From NCBI GenBank assembly GCA_038045445.1, contig JBBSYC010000018.1, positions 1 to 14,861 of the forward strand: a DNA stretch of 14,861 nucleotides, written 5' to 3'. The DNA is from SICU01 sp038045445. GTDB taxonomy: Archaea > Nanobdellota > Nanobdellia > Pacearchaeales > GW2011-AR1. The position numbers were made by a program, and so were the translations under genes. Below are positions 12,547 to 14,861 of the stretch, piece after piece. The notes below the pieces were generated by a model that searched no databases, was not told the DNA's origin, and saw only the letters and a program-made list of their open reading frames with translations. Numbering within the stretch: the first letter of the stretch is position 1; each line of letters opens with the position of its first letter.

Positions 12547-14861
12547 ATGAACAGATTTCAATCCTATAGCTCTCATTTTTTATATTTAAACGAATTAAAA
12601 AAAGAAAAAAAAGAAAAGCTCTGGAGAAAGGTTTCACTCACAATTTTTATAATAAGTCTTTTTACTTTGCTTCTCGTTTATGCCCTACATTTCACAGAAA
12701 TTACTGGTCTTGCAACTTATATAAATAGTGGTGCAGGATATATAACTGAAACAAGAATTCATACGAAAATTCCCGTTTCAGAATGGGGAGGGTTTTACGG
12801 ATTCGCATTAAGTGTATCAGGAGTAACGGAACAGTTTTATGAAGATCTAGATAGTGGAACTGTTACTCGTTCAGATGTTTTTTTTGATTGTCTTCAACAG
12901 GATGCTGTTGGAGGTCCAGAATTATACGCTTCAACATCTTCTTCTTTGGATTTTTCATCTGTAACTCCTGCGAATCTTTCTGCAATAGACTCTTTAATAG
13001 GCTGTTCTGGTAGAGTGTACTGTGCCAATCAGACATTTACTTCAAATACTAGCATAATGGTCGGCTCAACAAATATCACAGGAGTTCCTTCAACAAATAC
13101 TTATAGATATGATGGAAGTCAAAATACTTTTAGAATAGGAGCAGTCAATGTTTCTGGAAATCTCGCATTTGTAGCAAGTGTAGGAAGCATACAAAAAGGT
13201 TTTAGTGAAAATGTTACTGTAAACTATCAGATGCTCCTTCCAACGCCTGCAAATACGACGCAAAGATATTATTTTTTTGCGGATCCCAATGATGAATGCC
13301 CATCAGGAGGTGTAGGCAATTCAATAAATTCTACATTATCTGGTTATATCTTTGACAGTAGTAGTTCAGCAGTCTCAAATGCAACAGTAAATGTTGTGGG
13401 GACAATAGTAAATTCTAACTCTTCTGGGTTTTATAATATTTCATTTGAGGTTCTTCCAGGAACTTATAATGTCATAGTTCAAAAAACAAACTATAGAGTA
13501 ACAGTGGGAAACGTAACTGTAACATTCAGCAATGCTACAACCTATAAAAACTTTACATTATATGAGGAGATTACTGGTTCTCTGATTACCTCAAATATAT
13601 CAGGTTTAGTTAAAGATTCAAATGGCACATCCATATCTAATGCAAACATATCAATAGGAAATACTTCAACATCCTCATCTTCTAATGGGGCGTATTCTTT
13701 AAGCACAACCTTACCAGCAGGAACTCACCCAATAATCGCATTCAAAACTAATTATGATAACTATTATGCTTATCTTGTTGTTAATTCTTCAAACAGTCAA
13801 ATAAATCACAATATTACCTTAATATCTAGCAATCTTAATACATTTTCCTCAGGACCTTATGCAACCAGAGAAGATAACAAGCATAAAGAATACGATAAAG
13901 CAAAACAGTCAGCCGAGGAAGCAGGGCAAGACTATTGGGTGTCTACAAAAGAAATAAGGTTGCAAATAAGAAAAAATACTTTTGTCGAGCAAACAATAAG
14001 CCTGTATAATTTCAAAGCAGAAACTATGACTGTTACATCTTCAGTTTCTCCAGAATTAAAAGATATTTTAGAACTTGAAAAAACTTCTTTATCCATTCCA
14101 TCAGAATCAAGTGATGATCTTATTGTTAGAATCTATGGTACCGAAGAATTAGGAACTTATGAAGGTTCAATAAGTTTAGGAGGAAGTATAGAGCAAACAA
14201 TTCCAGTATATATAGAAATAGTAGATAATAGAATTCCAATAGAGGCGATGTTCCTGGACATAGAACTATCTAGAGACACTGTATCTCCAGGAGACAGTGT
14301 AAAATATAGGGTTACAATGCAGAATCTTTTAGTAAGTGAGAGATATCAGGTTTCTCTTGATAGATCTCTCGTAGATGAATCAGGAAAAATAATTGCAAGT
14401 AATGAAGAAGAAATTGTCGAACTTAAAAATTCTCTCACTCTTACGGGAAATATTAAAGTTCCCTCAGAAACTCCTGAAGGAAATTATCTAATGAAAGTAC
14501 GTGCAAAGTTTCTCGAATATTCTCAAGATGTAGAAGTTCCATTAAAAATAACGATACCTCTTTACCTAAACTCTTTTTTCGGAATTCCCATTTGGGCGAT
14601 TTTAGCAACAATTTCAGGAATAAGCTTTTTTATGTTTAATTTATTTTTGTATAAACATTATTCAAATAAAAAGAAAAGATACCATATAGAATTAAATTAC
14701 AATCTTCTTCCCAAAGAAGGACCTCGTTCAATAAAACTAGGTAAAATTGCAGAAAAACAATTGCCTGCGTATTATGATTTGGATATGCTTACCACACATT
14801 CGATAATCGCAGGAGCAACAGGAGGAGGTAAAAGTATTGCCGCACAAGTTCTTATAGAAGA
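12547..14861 (+). CDS. transmembrane protein: extracellular CPD-reg/Ig domains fused to HerA/VirB4-like ATPase (partial)
   Basis: The frame is open from the ATG to the window end (771 complete codons, no stop), so the gene is truncated by the edge. Residues 1-27 are cytoplasmic and lysine-rich, with a first membrane helix at about 28-47. An extracellular domain of about 200 residues begins with SEWGGFYGFALSV. Two carboxypeptidase-regulatory-like repeats (about 264-337 and 350-423, SGYIFDSSSSAVSNATVNVV and SGLVKDSNGTSISNANISI) are followed by two Ig/NEW3-like domains (about 455-555 and 565-675). A second membrane helix spans about 680-704. Inside are a basic linker and the Walker A G756-A-T-G-G-G-K762-S763 in the context THSIIAGATGGGKSIAAQVL, like HerA/DUF87 and VirB4-type ATPases that pump DNA or drive secretion. 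Walker B and later motifs lie beyond the window. Confidence 0.8.
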   Translation, partial: MNRFQSYSSHFLYLNELKKEKKEKLWRKVSLTIFIISLFTLLLVYALHFTEITGLATYINSGAGYITETRIHTKIPVSEWGGFYGFALSVSGVTEQFYEDLDSGTVTRSDVFFDCLQQDAVGGPELYASTSSSLDFSSVTPANLSAIDSLIGCSGRVYCANQTFTSNTSIMVGSTNITGVPSTNTYRYDGSQNTFRIGAVNVSGNLAFVASVGSIQKGFSENVTVNYQMLLPTPANTTQRYYFFADPNDECPSGGVGNSINSTLSGYIFDSSSSAVSNATVNVVGTIVNSNSSGFYNISFEVLPGTYNVIVQKTNYRVTVGNVTVTFSNATTYKNFTLYEEITGSLITSNISGLVKDSNGTSISNANISIGNTSTSSSSNGAYSLSTTLPAGTHPIIAFKTNYDNYYAYLVVNSSNSQINHNITLISSNLNTFSSGPYATREDNKHKEYDKAKQSAEEAGQDYWVSTKEIRLQIRKNTFVEQTISLYNFKAETMTVTSSVSPELKDILELEKTSLSIPSESSDDLIVRIYGTEELGTYEGSISLGGSIEQTIPVYIEIVDNRIPIEAMFLDIELSRDTVSPGDSVKYRVTMQNLLVSERYQVSLDRSLVDESGKIIASNEEEIVELKNSLTLTGNIKVPSETPEGNYLMKVRAKFLEYSQDVEVPLKITIPLYLNSFFGIPIWAILATISGISFFMFNLFLYKHYSNKKKRYHIELNYNLLPKEGPRSIKLGKIAEKQLPAYYDLDMLTTHSIIAGATGGGKSIAAQVLIE

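Noticed and set aside
1..14861. CRISPR array, tRNA, rRNA or insertion sequence
   Set aside because: I found no regularly spaced repeats, no tRNA T-arm pattern, no rRNA-like stretch, and no transposase. The only recombinase is XerA-like.

Overview
The window looks like part of a small-genome, AT-rich archaeon, most likely a DPANN lineage of the Pacearchaeota/Woesearchaeota kind (inference from sequence style; no marker gene is present to place it). Supporting signs are AT-rich archaeal TATA boxes about 25-29 bases upstream of the first start codons of transcription units with almost no leader. Internal operon genes sit in ATGA overlaps, two of them with strong GGAGG-type Shine-Dalgarno sites. 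There are also a XerA-type tyrosine recombinase, RHH-type small regulators, a DPANN-like RelE toxin, and many N-glycosylation sequons in secreted proteins.

Layout. 1-700: a RelE-type toxin/antitoxin pair on the minus strand. 832-1257: an orphan protein with a C-terminal RHH-like segment. 1273-3024 (minus): a GT2 glycosyltransferase and a XerA-type recombinase, each with its own promoter. 3025-3608: a long non-coding stretch with a 22-bp dif-like inverted repeat near xerA, a dense run of hairpins, and a relatively GC-rich (about 45%) structured RNA candidate with its own promoter. That RNA runs into a 47-residue lysine-rich ORF (3609-3752).

3807-14861: a surface-apparatus locus. It has a stand-alone secreted protein (3807-4997), then an operon of a small RHH regulator and four membrane or secreted proteins, all joined by ATGA overlaps (5065-10763). 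A convergent minus-strand group follows (10756-12386): a cytoplasmic coiled-coil protein, an 8-cysteine membrane-anchored mini-protein and a basic protein. A divergent gene (12547 to the window edge) encodes a two-membrane-segment protein whose large extracellular part carries carboxypeptidase-regulatory-like and Ig-like domains. Its cytoplasmic part begins a HerA/VirB4-like P-loop ATPase; only the Walker A is in the window.

The main candidate for an undescribed system is this locus: an autoregulated operon of Ig-fold, FN3, CARDB and coiled-coil surface proteins beside an ATPase that itself reaches outside the cell. The first surface gene and the last operon gene share a perfect 263-bp block (3847-4109 = 8917-9179) inside otherwise diverged sequence. 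This suggests recent gene conversion or a recombination-driven surface variation scheme, with a site-specific recombinase gene and possible recombination site a few hundred bases away. How the parts work together is inferred from gene order and architecture, not from homologs with known function.
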